The notes beneath the pieces are model-generated. The model did not search any database. It was given only the letters and a program-made list of their open reading frames with translations, and was not told where the DNA came from. A DNA stretch of 64,000 nt from JAWKNZ01 sp041391425 (GTDB lineage Bacteria > Bdellovibrionota_B > Oligoflexia > Oligoflexales > JAWKNZ01). This document shows positions 53,640 to 62,581 of the stretch, in pieces. Where the stretch lies: positions 1 to 64,000 of the forward strand of contig JAWKNZ010000010.1 in assembly GCA_041391425.1 (NCBI GenBank). The letters run 5' to 3'. The position numbers and the translations under genes were made by a program. Position 1 is the stretch's first letter. Every line of letters starts with the position of its first letter.

Positions 53640-54850
53640 ATGAATTTTAAAAAAATAAATGTTCGTCTATTAGTTTTCTTGTTGCTTTTAAACTCATGTC
53701 GATCAACTGAGGAATTGCTGCCTACATCGTCAAGTTTAACTGCGGCAGCTGTTGAAAGTAGCGATTCTTGTATTTCCTCGGTTAGAGTCTTAAGGCTTGC
53801 AAAGTTAAACTCTCTCAAAAGCAAGCCATTTGATAGTTCCATATTTGCATTTAAGCAGCTTGACTTTGTGAAAGATGTTAAAATTCCCGAAAGCAAATTA
53901 TCTGAAGTTAGTGCTGCTGCTAGCGATTTAGGTGTGAATTTTAATGGAAACACTTATGCTGAATTGCTCGAGGACGTATCAAAAGCATTGGATGCTAGTG
54001 AAGGTACTCCATTGGAAAAAGGAGACAAAATGTCTAGGTTTGTTGCTCGACTTGATGGCTCGTTAAACGAACTTCCAAAGAATAAACGTCTTCATGTTCA
54101 ATACTTGCAAGCCATTTCTGTTTTGCGTTTAGAAGCGTATCCAAAAAGTGCATGGGTTAGTGTTAAAAAGGCAGAGTTTGAAACCGTTGGTTTGAAAGCT
54201 TTAAATTTTGACGACTATAAAGTATGGACTAAAGCATATTTAAAGAACGAAGATCCATATAAGAGCTTAAATCCTGTTCCATATGGAGGTGGGGTTTTAA
54301 GCTATAAAAAAATTCGAGAGATGATTGCCTTGAATACGTGGCCAGTGGATTTAAAGCCTCATGATATGACACATGTGCACTATTATTACGGACATCCACA
54401 GGCAGGTGCAACTTATTTTGATGCTGCAAGGTCAATGAATCATAAGCGTTACTTTATTTTAAGTGGCTTTTTTGAATCGGTCGATACAACTCAATATGCT
54501 TGGGAGTCTGCGTTAGCAAGACATTTTAAGGAAAAAAATTTTACAATTGAAGAGGCTTCTTTTTATATTTCTAGGGCAACTGATGAGCAGCTAGATGAGA
54601 TAATGACTAATAATACAGTTGCAAATCAATTTAATTCTTGGATGAGTGAATTTAAAGATTGGCAACCTGTGTATACTAAACTCTATCCGATAGAGGGAAG
54701 TCTGGAAACGGTTTGTATGCCGATGTTGATCAATTTACTCAGATATATCAGCGTAATCGTGAAAATCCGGAAGAAGTTCCATGGACCAATTATTCAAATA
54801 AAGCACAACCTGATGGTTACGAAGTTGATAGCCAAAATCCATACTTTTAG
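53640..54850 (+). pseudogene. Lipoprotein with HDxT-YGH motif, frameshifted near its end
   Basis: ATG 53640 gives a signal ending VFLLLLNSCRSTE. The central part has KPHDMTHVHYYYGHPQAG, related to the motif in the 648-residue protein at 46-48 kb. Up to KDWQPVYTKLYP (about 54695) the frame is convincing. The continuing frame then gives an unlikely Ile/Lys-rich tail to 54860. Another frame gives DRGKSGNGLYADVDQF, then YQRNRENPEEVPWTNYSN and QPDGYEVDSQNPYF, and stops at 54850. One base lost or gained between 54683 and 54705 would restore a protein of about 403 residues. Confidence 0.6.
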
Positions 54851-54877
54851 TTTGTATTAATGTGAGTAGAAATTTTC

Positions 54878-55612
54878 TTGCAAAAAAAATTTTTTACAAT
54901 TTTTGTGATAACTCTATTGATCTCTGGTCTTACTACGTCATGTTTGGTCAAAGAGTCAGTAAGAAGTTCGACTGCGGACATTGATGAGTTAGAGCCTGTT
55001 CTCGACTACTCTAATGAAGAAAGAACGAATGATAGAGCTATATTAGTAGAAATGTTAAGAAAGACTGTGGAAAAGGCATTGCAGTCCATAGGATTTAATA
55101 ATATTGAAAAAATATTGGGAGTTAATGACGACACATTTTCACCTGAAAGCCTTAAAACGGGTTTGACCTCTGAAATCGGAGTTGTGGATATTCAATATTT
55201 TTTTAGATCACCATTGAGGAGATTCTATGATAACCAAGGCAAGTTGTCTAAGTCGGAATTATCGAGTTTAAAAGATACTGCAGATAAGTATACCTATGTG
55301 TGGAAGTTACCTGAGAAAAAGATTAGACATGAGGTCAACTTGACTCTTGTTTACCTTAGTGATCCTCCTGAAATTGTTTTGGAACTCAATTCATTAAAAT
55401 TGAATATTTTCAATAAAAAAATTTTATATAATAGGACGGTTACTATTAAATGTGTTCGTGAAAGTATCCTAGCATATACGTCTACTATATTGAAGAGGAC
55501 ATCTTCTGGTGAATTCATCAAGAGTTATATTGATCCACAAGTTGTATGTTCTTTACCAAATTATACTTATTCCAAGTTGTTAGAAATGGGCTACACAATA
55601 ACTTCTAATTAG
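54878..55612 (+). CDS. Lipoprotein closing the divergent block
   Basis: 244 residues from TTG 54878; signal ends LISGLTTSCLVKE. The mature protein mixes helices and a beta-rich C-terminal half (VNLTLVYLSDPPEIVLELNS). No known domain. It follows the frameshifted gene by 27 bp and is likely the last gene of the rightward transcript. Confidence 0.55.
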   Translation: MQKKFFTIFVITLLISGLTTSCLVKESVRSSTADIDELEPVLDYSNEERTNDRAILVEMLRKTVEKALQSIGFNNIEKILGVNDDTFSPESLKTGLTSEIGVVDIQYFFRSPLRRFYDNQGKLSKSELSSLKDTADKYTYVWKLPEKKIRHEVNLTLVYLSDPPEIVLELNSLKLNIFNKKILYNRTVTIKCVRESILAYTSTILKRTSSGEFIKSYIDPQVVCSLPNYTYSKLLEMGYTITSN

Positions 55613-55696
55613 CAAGATATATAATAGAGTTTATCGAATTTTTACTTAGTTTTTGGGGAGAAGTTTATTTGCCGAATTTCTATTAATTATATTATT

Positions 55697-56341
55697 CTAT
55701 GTGTGTGAATTGCTTGGTAGATTGTAGATATTGTCTAATTCATTCATTTTTAATAGTGTCGAGACCGAGCCAACGCTTAAACCCATCTCTGCCGCAATCT
55801 TTCTGATTGAAAGGCCTTGATTTTTTAAAGTGGTCGCCTGCAGTCTTTTCTCTTCCGAAAGTTTTTTTGGTGCGCCTAGTTTTACGCCTTTACGTTTGGC
55901 TGCATCCAGTCCGGCTTTGACCCGTGCTACTATGGTTTCCCGTTCTATTTCGGCAATTTCCGCGAAGGCTGCCAGCATGGTTCGACGGAAGGGGTTTTCA
56001 TGCCCTAGGTTGAGCACTGCCTGGGTTACAGAAATGAAAGCCACCCCAGCTTCGTCCAAATTTAGAAGTAATTTTATAGCTGTTGTGGCATTACGGCTAA
56101 ATCGATCAAGTTTGTAAACAATGATAGTGTCTATTTTTCCGGAGTATGCTGCAGTTAGCATATCTTGAAATCCTGGACGTTTTGTCGTCTTGCCGGAAAT
56201 CCCTTCATCTTTATACACTGTAATTTTTTTTGGTTTTTTTTCTTCTGATAGATCTTCAAGCCATCTTTCAACGGCACTTTGTTGGCTAGAAAGATCTTGG
56301 CGGTCAGTCGATACGCGGTAATAAATGGCAATATTTTTCAT
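55697..56341 (-). CDS. Serine recombinase, resolvase/invertase family
   Basis: Site-specific recombinase of 214 residues. The catalytic domain starts IAIYYRVSTDRQDLSSQQS with the nucleophile S11. GISGKTTKRPGFQDML, VYKLDRFSRNATTAIKLLL and FAEIERE-type segments follow, and the C-terminal Hin-type helix-turn-helix is GLSIRKIAAEMGLSVGSVST. The ATG lies one base after the msrA stop (TAAAATG), so it is translated from the msrA transcript. No invertible segment or res-like repeats are obvious beside it. It may be a leftover of a transposon. Confidence 0.92.
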   Translation of the reverse strand: MKNIAIYYRVSTDRQDLSSQQSAVERWLEDLSEEKKPKKITVYKDEGISGKTTKRPGFQDMLTAAYSGKIDTIIVYKLDRFSRNATTAIKLLLNLDEAGVAFISVTQAVLNLGHENPFRRTMLAAFAEIAEIERETIVARVKAGLDAAKRKGVKLGAPKKLSEEKRLQATTLKNQGLSIRKIAAEMGLSVGSVSTLLKMNELDNIYNLPSNSHT

Positions 56342-56342
56342 T

Positions 56343-56939
56343 TTATCCCCATAGATTTTTCAATCGTTTGTCACGTCCACAGCGAAAACGATAGTAATGG
56401 TAGCGGATAGGATTTTTTTTATAGTAGTCTTGGTGGTAATCTTCGGCAGGGTAAAATTTACTAGCAGGAAGTATTTCAGTGTAGATCTGTTCGATGTGCT
56501 TGCTTTTCTGTACTTCTTTTTTTGAGGCGAGGGCAAGCTCTTTTTGCTCATCGGAAAGGTAATAAATACCGGAGCGGTATTGGGTGCCAACATCGCAAAA
56601 TTGCCTGTTTTTTACGGTAGGATCAATGTTTTTCCAAAATACTTCGAGCAGGGTTTTATAGCTAACCTTTTTGGGGTCATACTGGACTTCTATTGCTTCA
56701 GCATGTCCAGTGGATCCTGATGAAACTTCTTCATAAGTAGGATTAACTTTTTCCCCTCCAGTGTATCCGCTGGTGGTATTTATTACTCCATCTAAATCAT
56801 CAAAAGGTTTTTCCATGCACCAAAAACAACCACCTGCAAAAATCGCTTTTTCGTAGTGTTGCTGTGTTGATTCCTCATCGGCTTGCGTTTGATTTGTTTC
56901 GCTCATAAGTGCCACCATTAGTAAAAAAATAAACTTCAT
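56343..56939 (-). CDS. msrA: Periplasmic peptide methionine sulfoxide reductase A
   Basis: Repairs methionine-S-sulfoxide in proteins. The signal peptide (first 20 residues, ending NQTQA) sends it out of the cytoplasm. The active site AGGCFWCMEKPF has the catalytic cysteine C38. SGYTGGEKVNPTYEEVSSGS, GHAEAIEVQYD, QYRSGIYYL and YPAEDYHQDYY are all family hallmarks. ATG 56939 has AAGGTGG just upstream; the longer frame to 57056 is not needed. A serine recombinase gene follows by one base. Confidence 0.94.
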   Translation of the reverse strand: MKFIFLLMVALMSETNQTQADEESTQQHYEKAIFAGGCFWCMEKPFDDLDGVINTTSGYTGGEKVNPTYEEVSSGSTGHAEAIEVQYDPKKVSYKTLLEVFWKNIDPTVKNRQFCDVGTQYRSGIYYLSDEQKELALASKKEVQKSKHIEQIYTEILPASKFYPAEDYHQDYYKKNPIRYHYYRFRCGRDKRLKNLWG

Positions 56940-57167
56940 AGTACCACCTTTTAGAATTTTTGTAGAGCTATTGCTATATGTAGGTTTAATTAAAATAAAA
57001 CGTTGATATGATTGTGAATTTAATTCCATTTTAACCAATATTTGAGCTATCTGCAAGCTTGAGTCTTATTGCTCAGGGCTTGGTTTTAAGGCAGGGGCAT
57101 AGCTACGCTAGGCAGGATAGGGCTTGTTTTTTAGGGTAGCGTTATCCATATGTAACGTACATGACTT

Positions 57168-59263
57168 TTATTTGGAAGAAACATGGTAGCCGTGGATGTA
57201 TATATTGCTGGTATTATAAACCCTATAGAATACCGCCATCCAATTGCCATCTTCATAGAAATCAGTTGCAAGCTTTATCATAGGAGCGGCAGGGTCACCG
57301 GCTTCGACATCTCTGATAATGACTGTGGTTGATTTGCTATCACTGGCGCTTTCATCACTATTAAGAGTGATCTCTGTAGTGACGATTTCAAATTTATTAG
57401 AAGCATTGTTCACATTTTTTTCTAACATGGTGATGAGAAAACGTCAGATTTTGCGTTATAGTGGATCGAAGGGAAATAACAGTCGCTAGCAGTTAGATCA
57501 AGTTCCTGCGAAGTTGTGCTAAGATCTTGGTTGATCCTGCGAAAATAGCAGTGGCCTCCTGGTTTTTGATACACCACTCCCACCACGGTGTTGCCGCCTT
57601 GCTTGCCTAAGGCCATATCTAAACTTTGTAGTGCTCCCGTTCCTGAGTCGTTAAGTCCGCCACTAGTTAAAGTGCTCGTTGATTCTCCGTAGCCACTTGC
57701 ATAAACTGCAGATATTTTGGTAACGAGGATATCTGTGGCTGCGCGGTAGGCTGCATAAAAATATACGGTTGAGGATTCGCTGGTTTGCTCCAAAGCAAGC
57801 CTATCTACCTTGCCTGAAAGGCCGGTATCTAAACGGAAGCGATTGGTGGATCCTGAGGCTTCGGTATCAAAGTTGCTATCATCTACGATTGTGCTTTTGT
57901 CAGTGCCGGTTGGGTTGATTTTGGCGATATTGAGGTAGTCGTTGCCATCGGTATGGATAAATCCTACAGCTAAGCGTTCTGTGTCATCTGCATCGGTAAA
58001 GGATTCGGAAACTGCAACAGCACCAATTTCGCCACTGGCAATGGCTGTTAGATCGATGCCGACTGGATCTGATGCAGGAAGCGATGCCGAGTCGGAAAAT
58101 TTATTAAAATAAACATCAAATTTGGTGTTTTGCTTTGCGCCTACAGTGACCCAATCGCCATTATCGAGAGATTTAATGACGATATATTGAGAGTTTTTGC
58201 CATTTGAAACCTCTATTTCCCCCGACTGCGTCACACCATCAGGGCTTGCAACGCTTGGGTCATCTGTACGATCAATTAACAGTCTTTTGGCGTTTACCTG
58301 TCTATTGCTATCTTCATAGGCAAAGGTTAAACCAATAATCGGCGCCTCTTCACTTGATTTTTTATTGATGGCAATGCCATTGGGAAACTTTTGTTCGTTA
58401 AATACTGAGCCAGCCCCCAATAGATTGGCTTGGGTGTGTGAGAGTTCGATATTACCGGCTGTTTGGATGGGGATGGTAAATGTTTTACTGTTTGTTACAT
58501 CAAGATCTAAGGTATCAGAACCTACGGTGAATCTTGGGTTGACTGCAAAGGTATAATTTCCCTGATCAAAGGCGCTGTATGACCAGTTGATTTTCATATC
58601 CCTTGAAATGGCAAGACTCGAAGCGTCTAAAGTATCGTGACAGACATAGGGAGCTGTTGCAGAAGTGCAACTATCAGAAATGCTAAGGCCATGCATGTCG
58701 GTATCTAAGCTCAGTGCTGCTAAGCTGATATCAGTAAGATAGTTTTCCCAAAAATTGTCTAAAGTTAGATCTAATGAGAAGGACACATCTGTAGAGTTAT
58801 TGCTTGCCATGGCAAAGGTTCCAGTTAGTGTCACTTGCATGCTGGATGCGCTGATAACTGTAGTACTAAGGGCATCGGCTCCCGAAGTCGTGGTTTGGCC
58901 ATTGACGTTAAAGCTCCACTCTGTAGTGCCTTCGCCGCTAGCGGTGCCGCTAAAAGTAACTGTAGTATCAGAAAAAGACTCGCTAAAGAAACTAGGTGTA
59001 TCAGTAGAGGTCAAGCTTGTAACTGCTGTGCTGCAGGTAAAAACTAAAGTAGCGGTAGTACCTGATAGGAAAAAATTCTGGCCACTGCTGCGCTCGCAGC
59101 TAACTTGACTAGAGTTGGTTGGAGCGGCAGTATTAGGATCTGAGCTATCAGATCCTTCTGGATCGGTCTTTGAAATCTGTGGCCCTAATATCGAAGATGA
59201 ACATGCAGAAAGAATATGAGCGCAAAGCACTATCATAGTGACGGCACTCAGAATTTTTTGCAT
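57168..59263 (-). pseudogene. Large lipoprotein gene with one frameshift
   Basis: The 613-residue frame (57422-59263) begins with a lipoprotein signal (VLCAHILSACSSS) and ends abnormally as YNAKSDVFSSPC. Shifting frame at the A4 run 57438-57441 gives DVFLITMLEKNVNNASNKFE and continues through the small frame 57168-57428 to a stop. The joined protein (about 697 residues) then has the same end pattern as its tandem paralogue next door (CRFPQLFFNSTSKKFMAVMT against CYFPSIHYNAKSDVFLITM). All-beta, Ser/Thr-rich, Ig-like appearance; probably a surface protein. Function unknown. Confidence 0.7.
57422..59263 (-). CDS. Main frame of the first tandem lipoprotein
   Basis: 613 residues carrying the signal, the Cys-containing beta domains (TTATLVFTCSTAVTSL; FSGTASGEGTTEWSFNVNG) and a later repeat-rich part with several strands of seven- to eight-bladed appearance (DRLALEQTSESSTVYFYAAY). 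It would be the product if the downstream frameshift is real. The domain NWSYSAFDQGNYTFAVNPRF parallels YWDYDWYDHGEYLINTRD in the neighbour. Confidence 0.6.
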   Translation of the reverse strand: MQKILSAVTMIVLCAHILSACSSSILGPQISKTDPEGSDSSDPNTAAPTNSSQVSCERSSGQNFFLSGTTATLVFTCSTAVTSLTSTDTPSFFSESFSDTTVTFSGTASGEGTTEWSFNVNGQTTTSGADALSTTVISASSMQVTLTGTFAMASNNSTDVSFSLDLTLDNFWENYLTDISLAALSLDTDMHGLSISDSCTSATAPYVCHDTLDASSLAISRDMKINWSYSAFDQGNYTFAVNPRFTVGSDTLDLDVTNSKTFTIPIQTAGNIELSHTQANLLGAGSVFNEQKFPNGIAINKKSSEEAPIIGLTFAYEDSNRQVNAKRLLIDRTDDPSVASPDGVTQSGEIEVSNGKNSQYIVIKSLDNGDWVTVGAKQNTKFDVYFNKFSDSASLPASDPVGIDLTAIASGEIGAVAVSESFTDADDTERLAVGFIHTDGNDYLNIAKINPTGTDKSTIVDDSNFDTEASGSTNRFRLDTGLSGKVDRLALEQTSESSTVYFYAAYRAATDILVTKISAVYASGYGESTSTLTSGGLNDSGTGALQSLDMALGKQGGNTVVGVVYQKPGGHCYFRRINQDLSTTSQELDLTASDCYFPSIHYNAKSDVFSSPC

Positions 59264-59458
59264 AGTTTTTTATAGTTTTCGCATGGTGTGAAACATGTGC
59301 ATATGCCTTTCTAGCTTATCGATCATTGACTAGATGTTTTGTAAAAATCCATAAATATCTCTGCTGTTCCTGAAGAACAGTTCGTGTTTCCTTCTGTGGA
59401 TGTTAACGCCAACCTTTGTAAGCTATTAGAAAACCCTGCAGCAAGGGCGCAAGGAACG

Positions 59459-60022
59459 TTATGGGTTTGGCATAACCCGCAAGTCCTTGCTACTGAAATT
59501 TGCCAAGCTTGCTGAAGTAGAATTATATTTAAATTCAGCAAAAACGACTTTATTATTGGCATTGTCTGTCATAACGGCCATAAATTTCTTGCTAGTAGAG
59601 TTGAAAAAAAGCTGTGGGAATCTACAGTCGGTAATGCTCGTCACTGCTTCTGGTCCGCCTGCGATCTTGCTAAGAGAGCTTCCGTCGCAATCATAGGCCT
59701 CAAATTGGCATGTCTTGCTTGCTATAGTGGTATACAAAACCCCTAAGATGCACTTATCTCCAGCGCTATTTTCGCCGGCTGCTATATCAAAGGTATCTAA
59801 GCCGATTTGATTGGAAAATGAATCCATAACGGCTAAGGCCGCAGTTTTTGCCGAAGGCGTTGGCGGTGTCGGTGTTCCCGGAGTTACTGATGAAATTCTT
59901 TGAAAAAAGACATCTGTCGAAAGGTCTTGCCTCCATCCAATGTAAAATGTGGGGCTTCCTTTTGAACCATAAGTGATTCTTAGCTTTGAGGCTGTATTGG
60001 TAGTGCCAAGCCCTGTATTCAT
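59459..60022 (-). CDS. Fragment of the decayed TSP3 lipoprotein (C-terminal part)
   Basis: 187-residue frame containing KLRITYGSKGSPTFYIGWRQ and TDCRFPQLFFNSTSKKFMA. The sequence upstream in the same frame (YFDSSNYYPVSTPYHGVEAI) continues the 779-residue piece, so it is not a separate gene. The true end lies in the next frame down to 59323 (HNVPCALAAGFSNSLQRLAL, ending DFYKTSSQ). Confidence 0.55.
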   Translation of the reverse strand: MNTGLGTTNTASKLRITYGSKGSPTFYIGWRQDLSTDVFFQRISSVTPGTPTPPTPSAKTAALAVMDSFSNQIGLDTFDIAAGENSAGDKCILGVLYTTIASKTCQFEAYDCDGSSLSKIAGGPEAVTSITDCRFPQLFFNSTSKKFMAVMTDNANNKVVFAEFKYNSTSASLANFSSKDLRVMPNP

Positions 60023-62358
60023 TGGGATAGCTTCGACGCCATGGTAGGGAGTGGAAACAGGATAATAATTGCTGGAGTCAAAATAGTCTGCAGCAGTTCT
60101 TGAGCTTTGAGCGGTTGCGGGTTGTGATAGAACTTTAGAAACATAAATTTTTTGACATCGCCATTACCGGCATCGGCATCGGCGAAAAAAACGATGCCAT
60201 GTCTTTTGGTACCACTGTCGTCGAAATATTCAGTGATATCAACATTGTACATGAAATCAGCGACATTGTTATCAAGGCGGATCGTTTTGAGATTGGGACT
60301 TCCAGAGTTATATTTCAAAGAAGCTAAATTGAGTTCTTCTTTGCCCACCTGATGGCTCTCTATTGATAGCCATTCATCTCCTTCTGCTGATACCATGGCT
60401 GAAGTCAAGATATTTGAAGTAGAGTATTTGGGTGCAGTGGATAAATCATGAAAAAAGTATGTTCCCGTTATACTGCCGCTTGATATAGTTCGGTCCAATG
60501 AAAAAATTCCAGAAACATTGGATTCATCACCGGAGACAACTGCTGAAAAACGCGAGGCTACTACTTGAGCCTGATTAGAGGATAGGCTCTCGTTGATAGC
60601 AACAGAAGGAGAATAAAATGCCCAATTGCTATCTCCAAAAAAAGCTGATGAGCCTACTTTATCTTGATCTGGATCTGCTAACGGTGTCGTTAAGATCAAA
60701 CTTTCTTCCGCAGTAATATTAGCCGTTTGATAAAACACCGTATCTTCATGATCTTCAATACTAAGCCCATCAATTGTTAATAAATCTCTGGTATTGATAA
60801 GATACTCCCCGTGATCATACCAGTCGTAATCCCAGTAGAGGTTAGTGCTGGTAGATACTTTGGCTGGATTATCTGGCGAGAACGTAGAGGCAGAAAATGT
60901 GGAGGCTTCAGCACATACCGTCGGTACTGTTGGCGCAGCATCACAGGTGGAAGAGGTATCAGAATAAACCAAGCCTGGTATATCCGAATCAGATGCATCG
61001 GCACTACCATTTGAAGTGCTTGCACCTGCAGGCGATGAACTCAAAAGCACTTTTATGCTAGAATTCGTGCCTGCGTAGTTTTGATCAAAGTTAAAATAAT
61101 AGCTTTCATTGGCTTTGGTAGCATCGGTGACGCTAAGTGGGCTTGCCTGCGTCGATTGGCTAGAATAGCCACTGTCATTGGCAGCAGGCACTGCAATAAC
61201 CTGCGATTTTAAACCGCTTAAGTCTGCATCGGTGACGCCAGAAATACCTTTTATTTTCACAGACCAATTTAAATCAGAAGAAATACCTGAGGTGGTCCCA
61301 CTAAGCGTAAAGCTATTTGCAGGTAGTCCGGCTTCAAGAGAAAGGTAGCTAGGCCAATCGGCATTAGCATTTTCGGCAGCGGTTATGGTTCCATCGCAAC
61401 CAAAGACAAAGCTTGCTGTTGAACCTAGGTACCATTTGTATCGATTGCTGTTATCTGCAGGGCTATTAAGCTGGCAGGTAGAAAATTCATCCAATGTAAA
61501 AGAGCTATCGATACTTTGTTCATTGCCTACATCATCGATAAAATATGTTTTATAGCAGTGGGTGTCTCCTGGGCTATAGCCTTTAAACACGTAGACGTCC
61601 ACAGGGCTTGCCGGCCCCGCTTTTATTTGTTTGTTATTGCCGTCTTGGCTTAGCTTGTCATCAGCAGCGTTTTTGTTTGCCATGGTGCAGCCGCCACCAG
61701 CATCAAATTTGTGGTAGACCTCAACAGTGGCATAGTCTGAATCGCTTGGATGGGTCAGCTCCAGATCTATGCTGCCAAGGGTTGCGTTTCCTCTGGGAGT
61801 TTGTGCTGACCCTGTTGGCGCCTTAGTATCGTAAACCAATGTGACGCTTGCTGATTTGGGGGAAACGACTCCGTTTTTTTGCACCCAAAGGTAGATGCTG
61901 TGATTGCTCACAAGGCCTGCTGCTTGGGCGGTTAAAGGAGTGGCGTTTAGGCCTTTATCGGCCTCACTGCAGGTGGTAAATCCTGCATCATTTGCTGCTG
62001 GTTTTGTGGAACTTTTAGTAAAAAGAACGGCATCGATTCCTGTGCACGATGCGATTGTTGCCCTAACCGTGGTAGTATTGGTCTTGTTTTCCACATCATG
62101 ATCGTCATCATACAAAGTAAAATCAGGCAGTGATCGGTATCTAACACAATGGTTTGCTTTTTCTCGTTGCTCAGGCTGTCCTGCCAAAAACGCGTAGCAA
62201 TAAGTGGTTGCAGATGCAGCTGTCAATGATTTCTTTGTCGTAGGGTTTGGCAGTGACGGCAGTGCCTTCTTCTTTCGTTTTATCAGAACAGCTGGAGGCC
62301 TCAAATCTTCTAACTGCGATTTTGGCATAATCGACTTCTGCCGGGCGGGTATGTGCAA
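60019..62358 (-). CDS. Main fragment of the decayed TSP3 lipoprotein
   Basis: 779-residue frame. The first 50 residues are an out-of-frame artefact of the upstream shift. From TYCYAFLAGQPEQREKAN on it is real coding sequence with Ig-like domains (SASVTLVYDTKAPTGSAQTP; GSIDLELTHPSDSDYATVEV), several cysteine pairs and a beta-propeller-like tail. The last 25 residues (after FYHNPQ) are again out of frame. Confidence 0.6.
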   Translation of the reverse strand: MHIPARQKSIMPKSQLEDLRPPAVLIKRKKKALPSLPNPTTKKSLTAASATTYCYAFLAGQPEQREKANHCVRYRSLPDFTLYDDDHDVENKTNTTTVRATIASCTGIDAVLFTKSSTKPAANDAGFTTCSEADKGLNATPLTAQAAGLVSNHSIYLWVQKNGVVSPKSASVTLVYDTKAPTGSAQTPRGNATLGSIDLELTHPSDSDYATVEVYHKFDAGGGCTMANKNAADDKLSQDGNNKQIKAGPASPVDVYVFKGYSPGDTHCYKTYFIDDVGNEQSIDSSFTLDEFSTCQLNSPADNSNRYKWYLGSTASFVFGCDGTITAAENANADWPSYLSLEAGLPANSFTLSGTTSGISSDLNWSVKIKGISGVTDADLSGLKSQVIAVPAANDSGYSSQSTQASPLSVTDATKANESYYFNFDQNYAGTNSSIKVLLSSSPAGASTSNGSADASDSDIPGLVYSDTSSTCDAAPTVPTVCAEASTFSASTFSPDNPAKVSTSTNLYWDYDWYDHGEYLINTRDLLTIDGLSIEDHEDTVFYQTANITAEESLILTTPLADPDQDKVGSSAFFGDSNWAFYSPSVAINESLSSNQAQVVASRFSAVVSGDESNVSGIFSLDRTISSGSITGTYFFHDLSTAPKYSTSNILTSAMVSAEGDEWLSIESHQVGKEELNLASLKYNSGSPNLKTIRLDNNVADFMYNVDITEYFDDSGTKRHGIVFFADADAGNGDVKKFMFLKFYHNPQPLKAQELLQTILTPAIIILFPLPTMASKLSQ

Positions 62359-62581
62359 TTTTGACGTTAGCTGGCGTTGTCGATGCGGTTTTTGAGGCTG
62401 CCGCTCGGACCTGTTGTATCGTATACAAGGTCATCACTCGCTGGATAAGGGCGGCGGGAGCTATTACTTTCTCCAAATATAGACTTTGTAAGTTTGATCG
62501 AAGTGAAGCGCTCTGCGAAATACCCCGCTGCTCAGTATTGCGCCGCAAGGCACTGGCGTCAGGAGTGCTAGAACCATCCAA
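62171..62581 (-). CDS. Fragment of the decayed TSP3 lipoprotein (spacer part)
   Basis: 136-residue frame whose middle (DSTTPANVK-like Thr/Ala-rich text, AHTRPAEVDYAKIAVRRFEA) reads as coding. Upstream it continues RDESVAISLDGSSTPDASAL from the frame change near 62620. The end after about 62220 is out of frame relative to the 779-residue piece. Confidence 0.45.
   Translation of the reverse strand: MDGSSTPDASALRRNTEQRGISQSASLRSNLQSLYLEKVIAPAALIQRVMTLYTIQQVRAAASKTASTTPANVKIAHTRPAEVDYAKIAVRRFEASSCSDKTKEEGTAVTAKPYDKEIIDSCICNHLLLRVFGRTA

Noticed and set aside
54229..54435. Minus-strand frame opposite the HDxT lipoprotein
   Set aside because: Antisense shadow of a coherent coding region with no signal of its own.
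58755..59108. Plus-strand open frame of 117 codons opposite the left tandem lipoprotein
   Set aside because: Low-complexity Val/Lys/Ser text mirrored from the Ser/Thr-rich antisense coding strand, with no ribosome binding site.
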